From Gautieria morchelliformis (taxonomy: Eukaryota > Basidiomycota > Agaricomycetes > Gomphales > Gomphaceae): a stretch of 64,000 nt of DNA. The position numbers and the translations under genes are program-made. Below the pieces are notes generated by a model, which was not told where the DNA came from, searched no databases, and worked only from the letters and a program-made list of their open reading frames with translations. Shown here piece by piece: positions 35,133 through 47,345 of this stretch. Location of the stretch: positions 310,001 to 374,000 of the forward strand of contig WHVA01000029.1 in assembly GCA_015179125.1 (NCBI GenBank), written 5' to 3'. Each line of letters opens with the position of its first letter. Within the stretch, counting starts at the first letter, position 1.

Positions 35133-35137
35133 ACACT

Positions 35138-37985
35138 CTCTACGGCTTCACTCATTATAACAATCTACTATACCATATGTCTCTTGAGCTCCCTAGCTAG
35201 TTAGAAATGCTTAATCACCGAGTAACTGTCTTATATCCCATTGGGAATAGTGGGGGTGGGCACAATTGTGCTATCTCACTTGTCAACGCGTTACAGATGC
35301 CTGGTCACTGATTTTTAAGGACATCTACAGTTGGGAATGTAGGCCAGATATCCTAAATATTTTCAGCAGCAAATTGGACAGCTCGATCACTATAATAGTA
35401 GTGGTATGAATAAATTGAGTCATTGACAGGCACGGTTTCAAACCTTCGGGCAAGAAGGAGAGAAGAGAAACAATAATAGCTCAGAATATGAGACTCCCAG
35501 ATGACTGATGAGAGAGAATATGATGATCCCAAGCCTGTCCTATAGAACATATTTGCATGATAACAGCAGGATATCTCCCCAGCATACGTCGATGTCCATT
35601 TAAAACGCGAGCGTGCTTAAAGTCACATGATGTAATGAACTGTCGACACCGTTGTCTGGAAAAGTTCCCGGTGCTGCGCCCACCGGTCACCGAGCAGCAA
35701 AGTAATTTATGGGATCACTTTAAAACATACTACAGGTCATTGTGATAATTTTTTAAAAATTATTCTTGAGTGACTGGTTCAACTACGTGCCTCACAAGCC
35801 ATTTGTCACTCGTCCCAGAAGGCACATACATCACGACATAATTAAAATGATTCTTAGCTACTCACACAGGACAAGTTGTCAGAATACATCTCTGTTACGA
35901 TAATCTAAAGAAACCTTGACGCGAGAGGTGTTGTACCGACGCAGCACCCTGAAGAGACGGTCCCCCTAGCGTGGAAGCTTGGTACAAGCCTCTCCTCTGG
36001 AGATGAAGTCGGAGCTTCAAGGCTTGCGCCGAACCTAGCTGGCAAGTACCATTTGCGGCACTCGTGCCCACTCCCACCCACCCTCGATCGGCACCGCACA
36101 CTGCTGCGCGTTTCACACAACACGTGGCACCGTGGTTCAACATGTCCCCTCGGACGTCGCTCGCACCCAACGCCAAGTGGCGGCCCTTGGTGCACTGTCG
36201 ACTTCCACAAGGAACCTCGTCACCACTCGCTCCCACTCTCAGGTGAGAGCTGTTATCTAACATTATATTCAGTGCTGAGACTCACCAGCTCTTGGCCCTG
36301 CCGTACACTCGCATGTCCATCTGCGCCCCACCCTGTTTCGTCCACACCCAGCCCCCAATCGTGGCCACTAGCGCTCCTCCCCATGGCATCTGATTGTAAG
36401 CACAACGCTGCCCTCACCAACACTGGCAACAACGATTGAAAGAAAGCCATGTTTTGCCAACTGGCAATGCTGGCAAAACATCTTAAGTGAAAGAGAATCG
36501 CAGACCAAACTAACTTGGTGCACATGTCTTTCCCACATTCCTGGCATGGTTTTTCGTTAGCTGGGTCTGCGCATCTCTCACTAATACTGCATGACGATTG
36601 AGATCCCTGGCTCACCAACTGGCAATGCAGACGAACCAACCTTTGCCAGTGTCACTTTGTATTTATCCTCCTACGGCACGTCTCAATGTCTTCCATTCCA
36701 CCCTCGTCTCATTTTCACAAGTAAGTATCATGCTTTGAAACGTCTTCACTCAGACTTACGGTGCCCCTTGTCCAAGTGTTTGGCTGGATACCCGTCTTCC
36801 TACCATCTGCTCTGTGCCTTTCGCTACCTCGAGTACAACCAAACTTTGCCCCTGTTCCCACCATTGTAGGTACACTGTCTATAGCTGGGCAGCGATGAGC
36901 TGCTGCCCGTATTGTGTTCTTTTTTGAGCTCCTGCAGCAGTGTATACTAGCACTTGATACCAGTGACTTATATACTTATACTTTGAACTTCTAAGAAGTG
37001 ACTGGACACTGATGAGCAATGCCTAATTGTACTTTCAAAGTCATTTTGTTTACTGCACATCAGTGCGCGCCTTCCAACTTCACCACAGCCTCATCAAAGC
37101 CACTGCGGCCCAGTATCTGAGCACTGGTCCGCAGTGGTTTCAACACTTGTTATCAGTACCTCCGGAACTGATGACAAGTGCCTTTCTTCCTGCTGGTCTG
37201 CGGTTTCCTGGGTGCCACTGCCAGATTCCCTGGCGTGGATCGTTTCCCCCTGCAAGGCATGATGGGTAGAAACGGGGACATGTACCGTTAATCAGCAATA
37301 TCCGCTGTTTATCAGGGGCGGGTAGTACTCACCACTGGCCACATGTTGTGCGTCTGCCCTGCGTCAGTGTTCGAGGCCGTGATTTACAGGTCGGCTGTGG
37401 ACAGCATCAGTCAGCATGGCATGGCTGAGTACCATCGCATGGTGGTGCATGCTGGTGGCCAACACTGCGTACTGGCGATTACCACCATTTAGCACCACGT
37501 GGTGCTAACCCCTGCGAACACAAAGGTACGAGTAGCGAAAGGAGTAGTGAGTATAAGGAGCGCAGTAAAGGAACAAGGGAATCCTTGTCCTTTACAAGAC
37601 AAGGGTTATAATTATAATTAGACAAGCCTGGCCTGCACTTCGCTCTGGCCAGGATATAATGGACATGGAAATCATAGAATTATTTCATCATACAATATTT
37701 TCAGTGGTGTCATTGCCTAATGGAAAGTGAACTTGGACATCATCTCTATGGCGGACACGTGACAAAGTGGTGTACAGTTGCACAACAGGAACTTCATATT
37801 ATGGATCAAAATATAAATGAAGAGTACTATAAATTTTGGACATAAAGATATACATGTTCCAGTCTGCCAACATCAATCAGTCATGATACCATTATGTTAT
37901 GACCCAAAGGCTTGCTGTAAGCAACTAATGTCGCTATAACATAGCACTCATTCTGCGCGAGTGTTTCTCAACACAAATCTGACAT
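35138..37985. other. Long stretch without a recognised gene
   Basis: Open frames of 60-130 codons occur on both strands (for example 36053-36439), none of known family. Small structures: inverted repeat GTTTTGCCA/TGGCAAAAC at about 36450-36478, and the 18-bp palindrome TAGCACCACGTGGTGCTA at about 37488-37505. 37600-37980 would be downstream of the TERT relic. Confidence 0.35.
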
Positions 37986-39955
37986 TCAGTATGACACACC
38001 CTCTATCATTTCACATGCTTCCTTGACCATCCCAGCCCACTGCTTCTGACACTTTGCAAACTTTCCACCTCGAAGGTCAGATTCCAATGCCATCGTTACT
38101 TCCCCAAGGCGCTCGCTTCCTTTGCGCCTCAGGATGGTCCAGAATGCATGTTTGCCCAACCTGATCTCACAGTCCGGTGAACGTGCGCCCATAGCAACAC
38201 AAGAATTTAATTACCAGATGACTGACCATTGATGGATGGAACACGTGGCTCCGTGAGCACATCCAGTTCGACCTGTTATCCTCGACTGCATGGTTGTATA
38301 TGTAAACCGAAGCATCTTGTGAATTACGTCTAACATGGCCATGAGGAATAATAATATGAAATGAAGAGGTAACAAAAAACTAACCAAGAATAAACTTTAC
38401 CATACCTTTCTTTCTCAGATCAGTCCCCCACGCACGGATATTCATGGCTGTGAGCAGGAAGCTCTAGTATATGTTCTGATGCACAACCCGGGCCGGGTTC
38501 AATGATGTGTTGCAAAATATGGTATGACTCCTTAGTCTTGCCATTCTGTGCAATGTGAGAACATGCACTGGCAAAAGAGCTAGACTCACCGGAGCATTCT
38601 GTGTTCGAATGCTGCGCCAGGCTTGCGTTTCCTTTCAATAGTCAACGTATTGCCAATGTCTATATGGAATTTGGTTATAAGCAGACATGGGCGACAAACT
38701 TCCACTCACGACCCCCTCTGTATTGGTTATAGTCAGCTGAGACAGACAGGTCGGGCATATCAATAAGAAGGCCACACTAAGGGAAATCTAGAGGCCTGTG
38801 AGTGATGCAGCTGGGCCGAATTTCCTGGACCGATGATCTTTTTGTCTGGGGAATAATTTGGTTCATGATATGCTCCTTGGCATCAAAGTTTATTAATGTT
38901 TTTTCGACAGAAATAAAACAGGCGTATTCTGGATGCCCTGACGCATCATTGAAGCTCGCATTGAGCTAACCATAATTTGTACAGTGCAACATACTGTAAG
39001 AACCTGGCCTTTGGCCGGTTACTTACCGGTATAACCTTCCGAGCCCGAGCCTTGTGATACTCGTGCCTGAGTACATATGATTCTTATCCTGCGCCCGAGC
39101 AGAGCTCATATCCGACCTTGATCCCATGCCCGTACCCCCTTAGTTACTGATTCCGCTCCATCACGCATCATTCACATATTACCTCGCCCTGACCTCGCCC
39201 TGATCTCCACTAATATGTTCGCCCCTGACTCGTACCCTCGCCCCGTATATAAACCCCCCTGTATGCATTCCTACTCCTCAGTCTGAAAATCAACTATTGT
39301 ATAACTTCGATCCTTAGTTAGTTTCTAAGCCTTGCCTCTTAAGCCAAACCTCACCTCTTATTCGTTTGCCTCCAAAGTTGGGACTCGTGCGTAGGGTCGG
39401 CGCAGCACATAAGCTGAAGCCTAGTCCCTCTCCGACTTCCCCATCCAAACCTCGCCCCGTAACCTCGGACCGTACCTCGGGTTTCACTCCCGACCTCGGT
39501 CAACCTTACGACGGATCATATCGTAACACATACCGATAATCATCATGTCTAGGAACTTCATGGCTTTGTCTTTGTCTGCCGTAACAAACAGATAATCATC
39601 AACGAGTCTGCAAAGCATCTGTTTGTGGATATAAGTGTAAGCAACCTTGTCAGCATTTCCACTTACACTCTCCATATTTTCGGTGAATTTGAATACTTTT
39701 GTTTCTAGATCACTGTAGAAAAAAGCGCACAAGATTGTGGACAGAACAGAGCCTTGGGGAATGCCGACAGTTTGGCGATAATAATCATTCCCGATCTGAC
39801 TTGATAATGGTCAATGATCATGCAACGCACACTTAAAGTGCACTAACCTTCACGATGTTCTCTGTGACATGCTCTATCAAAAGCTGAAGTACCTCTTCTC
39901 GATCCTCATATGGATAGACTACCTTAGGAGACTGTGGCCAATCGCCTGATGTATC
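37986..39955 (-). pseudogene. TERT: Telomerase reverse transcriptase (TERT), C-terminal half, pseudogene
   Basis: Minus-strand exons read a telomerase catalytic subunit. Exon 39955-39848 ends ENIVK. Exon 39795-39534 carries motif B' (YYRQTVGIPQGSVLST) and motif C (LCRLVDDYLFVT). Exon 38937-38710 has motif D (GHPEYACFISVEKTL, NFD) and motif E. Exon 38659-38590 and the exons after it match the C-terminal extension (KPGAAFEHRML, SHTIFCNTSLN, LGKHAFWTILRRK), ending at 37986. Introns are GT-AG and mostly about 45-57 bp once the inserted LTR is set aside. Two in-frame TAG codons are present: 38779-38777, where motif E should read FPWCG, and 38466-38464, where NIYQSFL is expected. The RNA-binding half and motifs 1, 2 and A are not convincingly found. 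I read it as a decayed partial copy; a working gene would have to lie elsewhere. Confidence 0.85.
38990..39533 (+). mobile_element. Solo LTR inside a TERT intron
   Basis: LTR 38995-39528 (534 bp), TGTAAGAACC to CGTAACA, flanked by perfect CATAC duplications (38990-38994, 39529-39533). It has a TATATAAA box at 39246. On the TERT strand the duplication lies exactly on the intron donor GTATG, and the LTR tip supplies the next T, so a GTATGT donor is kept. Confidence 0.9.
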
Positions 39956-40024
39956 CTAGATGAAAACTTACCTGGTCGACAAAGATAACTTGTCATAGCA
40001 TCTGGCAATGAGAATAGTAACGAA

Positions 40025-41144
40025 GTGCACCACCAATGTCGAGCACGGTGTACCTCAGGCCCTTCCCTAGTGTTGTCACCCAGAACATGTCGAGGAGGTA
40101 GTTCTGCAATACGCCGTCAGCTCAGTGCACCCACCCATGTGCATCTGCATCGGGCACGACTTACTGTATCATTCCCATCCTCACCACGGGGAACGGGTAC
40201 CTGGCCTGGAACATCACCCGCACCACCTTCAATATGAGGCTACTCTGCTTGTGCAGCACCCAGTGATATAAATATGAGTGAGGGGAAGGCGCACGAGTGT
40301 GCAAGACAGAAGAACACGCCACAGCCAGCGTCCTGACATGCGTTGAAACGGAAATGCACGCCTTTGGGACCCTAAGGGCGTGAACCATCCCAAGGGGACA
40401 CCTTCACCTTGAACATTAGCGTCTGCTTCTCTGCAATCCATCAACAGGTCTGTCCCAGATGAAGCAGTCATACGGAAGGACATGCCAGAACGATGTCCAT
40501 GGTCGAGGATCAGAAGATGTGGGTGCATGCAAAGTGTTTCATCTGGGTGTACACACGATGTACCCAGCACCGAGATTGAGCATGGGATATGAAAGGAGGT
40601 AATTCAATCCATGCATAAACACCTGTGCACTATGTCTCCTCAGGTCAGTGTACTCACAGCCGCATGCATGTGCAGGGGGGGCATGACTTACCCTGATTGC
40701 CATTCAATATGGTGCAAGTCGTCGACACGGTACACGATGCTATCATCCCACCATGAGCACCATCCGCCAAAGGTACCTCACTATGCAGCCATACATCTTC
40801 TCTTGAAGTCGGAGGCTGATACGTATGACGACAATCGCTACTCACGGTACTAAAAACCCCAAAAAGGAGGATATTGGTGGGCAAGATGGGGTGCAATAGG
40901 TGACAGCGCTAGCAAAGAGAATCAAGCAGTGCCCTTTGGAAAGCATACACACAGAGGATGCACCATACTCCAAGCAAACAGGTTTGACAACCACCATAGT
41001 CTGAAAGTGGGGTAAGGCCTTCGTCACATCTTTGCTTCCAATCCAAAGGAACTTTGCACCATCTCTAACAACAGAGCGCAAAGGAAGAGGTGAAGTAGGA
41101 GCGACATAAAGGATGTGGTTAGGTAAGCAAAACAGACACAGCAA
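40025..41144 (-). other. Unidentified exon-like sequence on the minus strand
   Basis: Minus-strand frames at 41144-40855, 40790-40693 (joined in phase across a plausible GT-AG intron) and 40570-40161 look protein-like (for example DGAKFLWIGSKDVTKAL, GASSVCMLSKGH). I do not recognise the family, and I cannot link all parts in phase. It lies upstream of the TERT relic in the same direction but does not read as telomerase. Confidence 0.35.
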
Positions 41145-41589
41145 ACGTAATCACGGGAATGTAGGGGAAGAAACGATGGATATGGATAAGTAAAACATAG
41201 CACACATCACCGACTGTTGATTGATGACCCTAGTGAGCCCATGCACGCAGAGGGAATACCTTGTTAAGCAAATGGTGCAACACACATGCAAAGCAGAGGA
41301 AGAGCCAATAGCCAATGACAGGAGTGCATACTAACCACTGTGTCAGTTGTCAGCCAATAAAATTTGATGGACGACATCACATGCCACCAAAACAGAGGAA
41401 AACATATGCAAACCCCTGCTACACCCAATCACACAAATGCTTAGTAACACTTGTCTGACACCATAGCCAATGAAAGGGCAATGATCCAATGTCTCACAAT
41501 GTCACATGGGTGGAAAACACGGTAAAACACTGGCAAATGAAATGGTGTCATATGCTTACTAGAAGACTAATACTGTGACTGCACTAATT
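41145..41589. other. Spacer before the LINE
   Basis: No open frame of note and no repeat seen. The LINE is 5' truncated, so its boundary is only approximate. Confidence 0.3.
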
Positions 41590-44187
41590 CTGACAGTATA
41601 AGTGACATGCAAAGACACATGCAGGAGCGAGCAAAGGAGAACCAAGCTCAACAAGAAAACATAGAGGGTGTTGTCTGGCTAGGGGACTTCAATTGCCACC
41701 ATCCCACGTGGGACGAAGAATGCAATGCTCACCTGTTCACTCGGAGCAACCTTGATGCGGCACAAGTACTCTTGGAGGCTACCACTGAGCATGACCTCCA
41801 GATGGTACTCCCCAGGGTGATACCCACCCTATGAGCCATGGCAACAGGAAATCACACAAGGACTGACAACATTTTCATCTCTACCGCTCTACTCAAAAGG
41901 CTAATCACATGTTCGACAGTGCCAGAAGACATGCCTGCAACAAGTGACCATTTCCCAATAGATATGTCAATCGACGTGTCCTTTGCACCGCCAGCTACCT
42001 ACCAAAAGCCAACTATAGGGAGGTGGACTGGAAAGCCTTCATGGAAATCCTGAGGTTGCGCCTGAGGGACAGCATCGACGAGCCGACACCCACCAGCAAG
42101 AGTGTTTTCTGCCACAACTTGGAAAAGATTACGAAAGCTATAGTGTAGACGGCAGAGGAGCTAGTACCTAAGACTAAGCCGTCCCCTTATATGAAAAGGT
42201 GGTGGTCTCAAGAACTAACCAGACTCAGGACTAGCACTAGAAGCCTGGGCAGGAAAACCTACATGCGACAAGCTGATCCGACGGATGGAGGGCATGAGGA
42301 ATATAGAAATGCCAGGAACAAAAAGCTACACTGGGATGCTTTTCTGGAAGAAATAGACAAAGAAACTGTCTGGACAGTGCACAGGTACGCATCAGGGGAT
42401 GTAACTGACGGGGGACGAACTAGGGTCCCAACCCTCACGACAAAGCACGAAGATGGCACTAAGTGGGTGGCCAGCACAAATGACCAGATGGCAGAAATGT
42501 TATTCAACATGTTCTTCCCAAAGTCCAGAGCAGAGGCAAGTCAAGCTCAAGCGAACTTCAAGTACCCCCTGCCCGCTTTCGATTTCCAGCCCATTACTGA
42601 TGACCAGATCCAGCGAGCAGTAGATAAACTCAACCCCTTCAAAGCGCCTGGGGTCAATGGTATCCCCAATATCATCATCAAGCAGTGCATTGACATGCTT
42701 TTGCCATTTATAGGGCCTCTCTACAGAGCCATGTTCAGTCTCAACATGTACCCACCTGAGTGGAGAGACTAGTCACAAAGGTGCTCAGGAAGCCAGGAAA
42801 GCTTGACTACACTGTACCCGGCGCGTACAGGCTGATAGCTCTCCTGGACACAATAGGGAAGATTCTCTCAGCTTGTGTAGCAGAGGACTTGGTTAATATG
42901 ACTGAAAAGTACCAACTCTTGCCAGACAATCATTTCGGGTGCCGACCTGGAAGGACAACCACTGATGCGCTACACTACACCATAGCGGCAGCAAAGAACG
43001 CATGGAGACGGGGTAGGGTTCTGGGGGCACTCTTCTTAGACATAAAAGGTGCTTTCCCAAGCATTCAGCTCAAACAGCTGGTACACGATAGGCACCACAG
43101 GGGAATACCTGAGGAATACACCAGGTGGATCCATGGTAGGGTAGAGGGCAGAAAAATGGTCGTCAGTTTTGACGACTACAGCATGCAAGCCATGCCGGTG
43201 GAGCAAGGGATGGACCAGCTGTACCTGGTATCAGCAATAGCTTACCAGTTCTACAATGCTGACCTGCTTGAAGTAGTGCAGCAGGAAAACAAGGAAGGCT
43301 GCGTAGGATTCGTCGATGACACCACGCTCATAGCTGAAGGAGTGGACCTCAAGGTGGCCTTCAACAAGCTGGCGGAAATCTTGACAAGACCCGGAGGAGC
43401 TATCAAATGGGCCAGCACGCATCAATGTGATTTCGCAGTCGAGAAGTTTGGGCTCATGGTTACAAGACACAGGGAGAAGGACCCCTTCAACGTCGAAAAG
43501 ACCAAGCCAACAGTGAGGCCAACCATACAGATTGGGGCACACTGCATACAGCGAACCAGCACCCATAAATTCCCAGGAGTCATCATACACCAGGAATTGC
43601 ACTACATGGAGCAGGTCAACTATGCACTCAAAAAAGGAGAAAGGTACATTGCGCAGTATAGAAGGCTGGTGAAGCCAACAAAAGGGGTATCAGCTAAGTA
43701 CATGTGCAGATACTACCTGACAGTTGCAATACCAAAGTTGTTGTATGCGGCTGACATATTCCTTGTACCAGAGTCCAAATGCATGAAAGGGACGAAATGG
43801 TACATAAACAGGCTGGCGAGGATTCAGCGACAGGCGGCCCTCATGATAACGGGGGCCATGTGAACCACAGCAAATGACGTACTAGATGAACATGCCAACC
43901 TCCTTCCCTTCCCACTCATAGTAGCTAAACTGCTACACAGAGCCGCAATAAGAATTACATGCCTGCCAGACACACACCCTTTAGCCCCAGAAGTACGAAG
44001 GGCAGCCAAGAGGTACGTCAAGCGACATTGCACACCTCTGCACAAATTACTACACGCCTTCGACCTCCAACCAGGCAAATGGAGAAGATCAGGATGGCAA
44101 CACGTGAGCCCAAGTGGGCCCCCGCTTTCAAGATGTGCATCCCAGCAAACAAGGCCCAAGCAGCAGAGGAGAATGACGCTGAGATTG

Positions 44188-44524
44188 CGGATTGTTATAA
44201 ACTGGTATATGTTGCTTCATTTCTTTACTATGCCAGCGCCGCCTGTGTTGTGAACCGGCACTTTCCCAGGACTATCCACATTAGGATACACCTATCTAGT
44301 TCCCACTCTGCGATTCCCTGACCGAGCGCTCGCATATCAATCATTGTATAAGTAGGTAGTGCCATAGTTACAACGAATCTAATGGTTTTAGCCCTTCACT
44401 CCCATGAGGAGTCCAGTCGAGCGAGTTAACAGTGTCCTCACTAGTGTCTATTCTCTTGTGCGTTGCGCTTTGTGTTCCGCTCTGTCTGTCTCTATCTCCA
44501 TCCTTATCCCTCAATAACACGGAT
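44188..44524 (+). mobile_element. Solo LTR (family E) in the LINE RNase H region
   Basis: LTR 44193-44519 (327 bp), TGTTATAAAC to CAATAACA, flanked by perfect CGGAT duplications at 44188-44192 and 44520-44524. A TATAAGTA box lies near 44347. It is inserted just before the first RNase H motif of the LINE. Confidence 0.9.
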
Positions 44525-44589
44525 GTCAAAGTCTGTACTGATGGCTCATGCATTGAGGGAGGGGTTGGCACTGCCACGGTGCTCTACAG

Positions 44590-45851
44590 GGAGGTGTCAA
44601 TATTGGTTTTTAGGTGTTAATATTGTGTATTAGTGAACACAGCGAATGTCCAAATAACTTGTGCAAATAAGTGTGCCATCCAGCGAATAAGGTGAACCAA
44701 TAAATGTTCAGAAGATAAGAGGGCTGCCTGAATGGAGCTCACCCTATATACAGTCGTAGCGAAATAGCCCATAACACTTTACGATGTAACGTGCAAGGTG
44801 TTACGGAAAGGTTGTTTTAAGTAGCAACAATCCTTTCGCCAGCGAAGGTGCGCCTTTGGAGCCCTTCACTGACAGTGCAGATAATAATATGAAGACTAAG
44901 GTAACGAAGGTAAATTACGAAAACTCACCAGTGGTGCTCAAGCCCTCCTCTGGTTGAAGATAGAAATATATAGGAGAGGGCTCAAGATGATGGTCACAGT
45001 GAGGTCAAGTTTTGCACAAGATAGACGTATGATAATTAAACTGGGGAATATACATGTGAATGTAGACTAGTTATACTGAATGATCATATGATGCTAGCGA
45101 ATAAGAAACAGGCTGTCTTGAGTCAGGGTTGGATAGGGGTGCACAGTCAGGATACAAATAGATGAAACACATATACAATAGAATGAAAGAGGAGTGCAAA
45201 CATGATATGACAGGGAGGAAAGAGGGCGAAGGTACTTATGTACGAAAACATGCCTTGAGACCTGTATACACGTTACCCTGCAAAGACTCTTGGTCTGCTG
45301 GGTTGATTCCACATGATCTACGGGTAGGATGCCCTGCAAATGCATTCCGGCCATAGGAACACCTAAAGGGGGTTGAGTCGAGAAGGTGATGGGACCAGTG
45401 ATGAACCATCAGGCCGGGTAAAGAATGTCGATCATGTTTGATGGCGTGCCTACTGGCGAATGATGCGAGTACCGAATGGCCCTTCGGCGAATGACGAATG
45501 GAGTGAACATAGAAGAGTTGTAGCCAAAGGGAAGGGCGAAGCCGAGTGAACATAAAGGAGGAGTAGTGAAAGGGAAAATAGGGATAGCTGGGTACAAGAA
45601 ATACACGAGTCATGACATCCGGCCATAGGAACACCCACAGGTGGTTGCGCCGAGAAGGTGATAGGACCAGTGATAAAGCATAAAACTGGGTAAAGGACAT
45701 TGATCATGCTTTGATGGTGTGGCCACTAGTGAATGATGTGAGCAGCGAATAACCGTTCAGCGAATCTGGCGAAGAGCGAACAGAGCGAACATAGAAGTGG
45801 AGAGAGGATGGTGTTACTGGGTATAAGAAATAATCGAGTCATGACAGGAGG
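44590..45851 (+). mobile_element. Solo LTR, family B, copy 2, in the LINE RNase H domain
   Basis: LTR 44595-45846 (1252 bp), TGTCAATATTGG to TCATGACA, flanked by perfect GGAGG duplications at 44590-44594 and 45847-45851. It aligns with 7791-8820. About 200 bp of extra length comes from partial internal repetition (two blocks with CCGGCCATAGGAACACC, near 45340 and 45620). Confidence 0.9.
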
Positions 45852-46939
45852 ACAGAGTACAGCAGGTGGTAAGGCTGTACATGGGCACCGGGCACGAACA
45901 TACAGTCTTCGAAGCTGAGTTGGCGGCTGCCCCAATAGGGGCCAAGCTTCCCACTACTGAAAGGGGAAGGAAGTATGTCATTGCCACTGATAGCCAAGCC
46001 ACAATTCAGACCACAAGGCGAGAGAAGGCCATATCGGGCCAATACCTAGTGGCAGCCCTGCACAGCAGATCAAAGGCATAGTGAGACAACAGCCAGGCGC
46101 CACAGTGCTAATGGGATGGGTGCTGGGGCATGCAGAGATACCTGGGAACAAGAGGGCCGATGCTGAGGCCAAGAGATCAGCGAAGGGAGACTCAAGCGAG
46201 GAGTGGCTGATACCCATCAAGCGCAGGGGTACTCTACCTTACAGCAAGTCAGCTGAATTGCAATGATACCAGCAGGAGCTCAAATGAGCAGCCAAAGTTA
46301 CATTTGCAAAGTCACCGAGGGCCCTCATTGCACACAAAATAGATCCCAGCATGCCGTCCAGCGCTTATGAGAAGCTAAGCCAAGATCTCCCTTACAAGCA
46401 GGCCTGCTTACTAGTACAGCTTAGCACAGGACACATTGCGCTTAACAAGCACCTGTACAAGATCGGCAAGGTGGACTCACTGATCTGCCTAACGTGCAAC
46501 CGAGCTGAGGAAACAGTTCATCACTTCCTGTTCAGATGTCCTGGGTATGCCGCACAGAGAAGAGAGCTAGAGAAGCAGATGTGCAGGGGGGCGAAGTCAG
46601 CAAGGACGCTGTTAGGGAGGCCAAAGGCGATGTCGCACCTGTTTAAGTACATCAGCACCACCTGTAGGTTCGAACAAACTCACAGCGACCTGAAGCTGCC
46701 ACAGGAGCAGGGTAGAGAGATGAGATGACATGCAGGGTTGCCCTCAATGATGGGCAAAGCACAAAAGACTTGATTTTCACACCCACATTAGGCATGGGCT
46801 CGCTCGGGGCTCCACCCAATGAGCGCAAGCAAAGATAGATAACAAAAGGCTCTGGCAGATATACATGTCGACCGGGTACTTGTAGCTACCGTCTTATGTA
46901 GGGAACGGCCCCAAAAGACGATAAATTGGGAAAAAAAAA

Positions 46940-47345
46940 ACCCCATATAGGAATATATAGTAGTATTTATAAGGAGAATAATAGATGTTATTAGAAGATT
47001 CTGTATATATTTAAACATCTCAGAGATATATATACATATGAGAGAGTATTAGCTACAATATGAAGTAATAGTAGTTGTCTAGATATTTGTAATATATATG
47101 AGAAAGAGTATTAATATGAATAGTTATAATAATATAGTGTATATTAAAAGTTGGTAGAAAAAATAAGAAGATGCATAAAAAGAGGAGTTCTTGTTGGCAG
47201 TGCTGCCGCTTGGGAGGGACAAAAGTTGATTTATTTATATCACAACAATAAAATTGCCATATACTTTCAGGGTCTTCTTTTCTATAATCTCAGAATAAAA
47301 TGGGTGAAGCTACATGTAATAAAAAGTTGCGAGCATATGCCTCAC
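46940..47345 (+). repeat. Dispersed repeat C, copy 2
   Basis: Matches the reverse complement of 7200-7610. It starts right after the A-run that ends the LINE. AT-rich, no coding capacity recognised. Confidence 0.65.

Larger units (their letters stand above)
30624..35137 (+). mobile_element. Ty1/copia element with LTRs and target duplication
   Basis: 5' LTR 30629-30731 and 3' LTR 34963-35132, both TGTCGTTATC to GATCTGACA, flanked by ACACT on both sides (30624-30628, 35133-35137). A purine run precedes the 3' LTR. Parts in order: Gag with a zinc knuckle CSACRKRGHSADQC (about 30750-31500), protease WNTDTGATSHM (about 31665), integrase (about 32100-32950), reverse transcriptase from about 33430 with VFVDDLTL at 33975, and RNase H to 35004. 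Integrase ahead of RT marks Ty1/copia. The element is full length but broken in about three places. LTR similarity suggests moderate to young age. Confidence 0.9.
41590..46938 (+). mobile_element. LINE (non-LTR retrotransposon) with APE endonuclease, RT, RNase H
   Basis: The copy starts inside the endonuclease (VVWLGDFNCHHPTWDE at about 41665; DNIFIS and SDHFPID follow). Reverse transcriptase runs from about 42600 (GVNGIPNIII, HFGCRPGRTTTDA, LFLDIKGAFPS) to the FVDDTTLIAEG active site at 43309. RNase H (VKVCTDGSCIEGGVG, near 44527) is split by two solo LTRs and resumes at 45852 (ATDSQATIQTT). A C-terminal zinc motif (CLTC..HHFLFRCP) lies at 46480-46550. An A-run at 46929-46938 may be its tail. 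Stops occur at 41832-41834 and 43861-43863 (both TGA), with frame shifts near 42100 and 42770. 5' truncated and dead; Tad1- or I-like by domain order. Confidence 0.85.

Noticed and set aside
37488-37505. 18-bp palindrome TAGCACCACGTGGTGCTA as a transposon end or operator
   Set aside because: Single occurrence with no partner or gene start nearby; noted only as structure.
39960-40020. TERT motif A in the segment reading ARCYDKLS
   Set aside because: Resemblance is short, the catalytic aspartate position reads leucine, and the frame does not join the next exon in phase. Left out of the TERT call.
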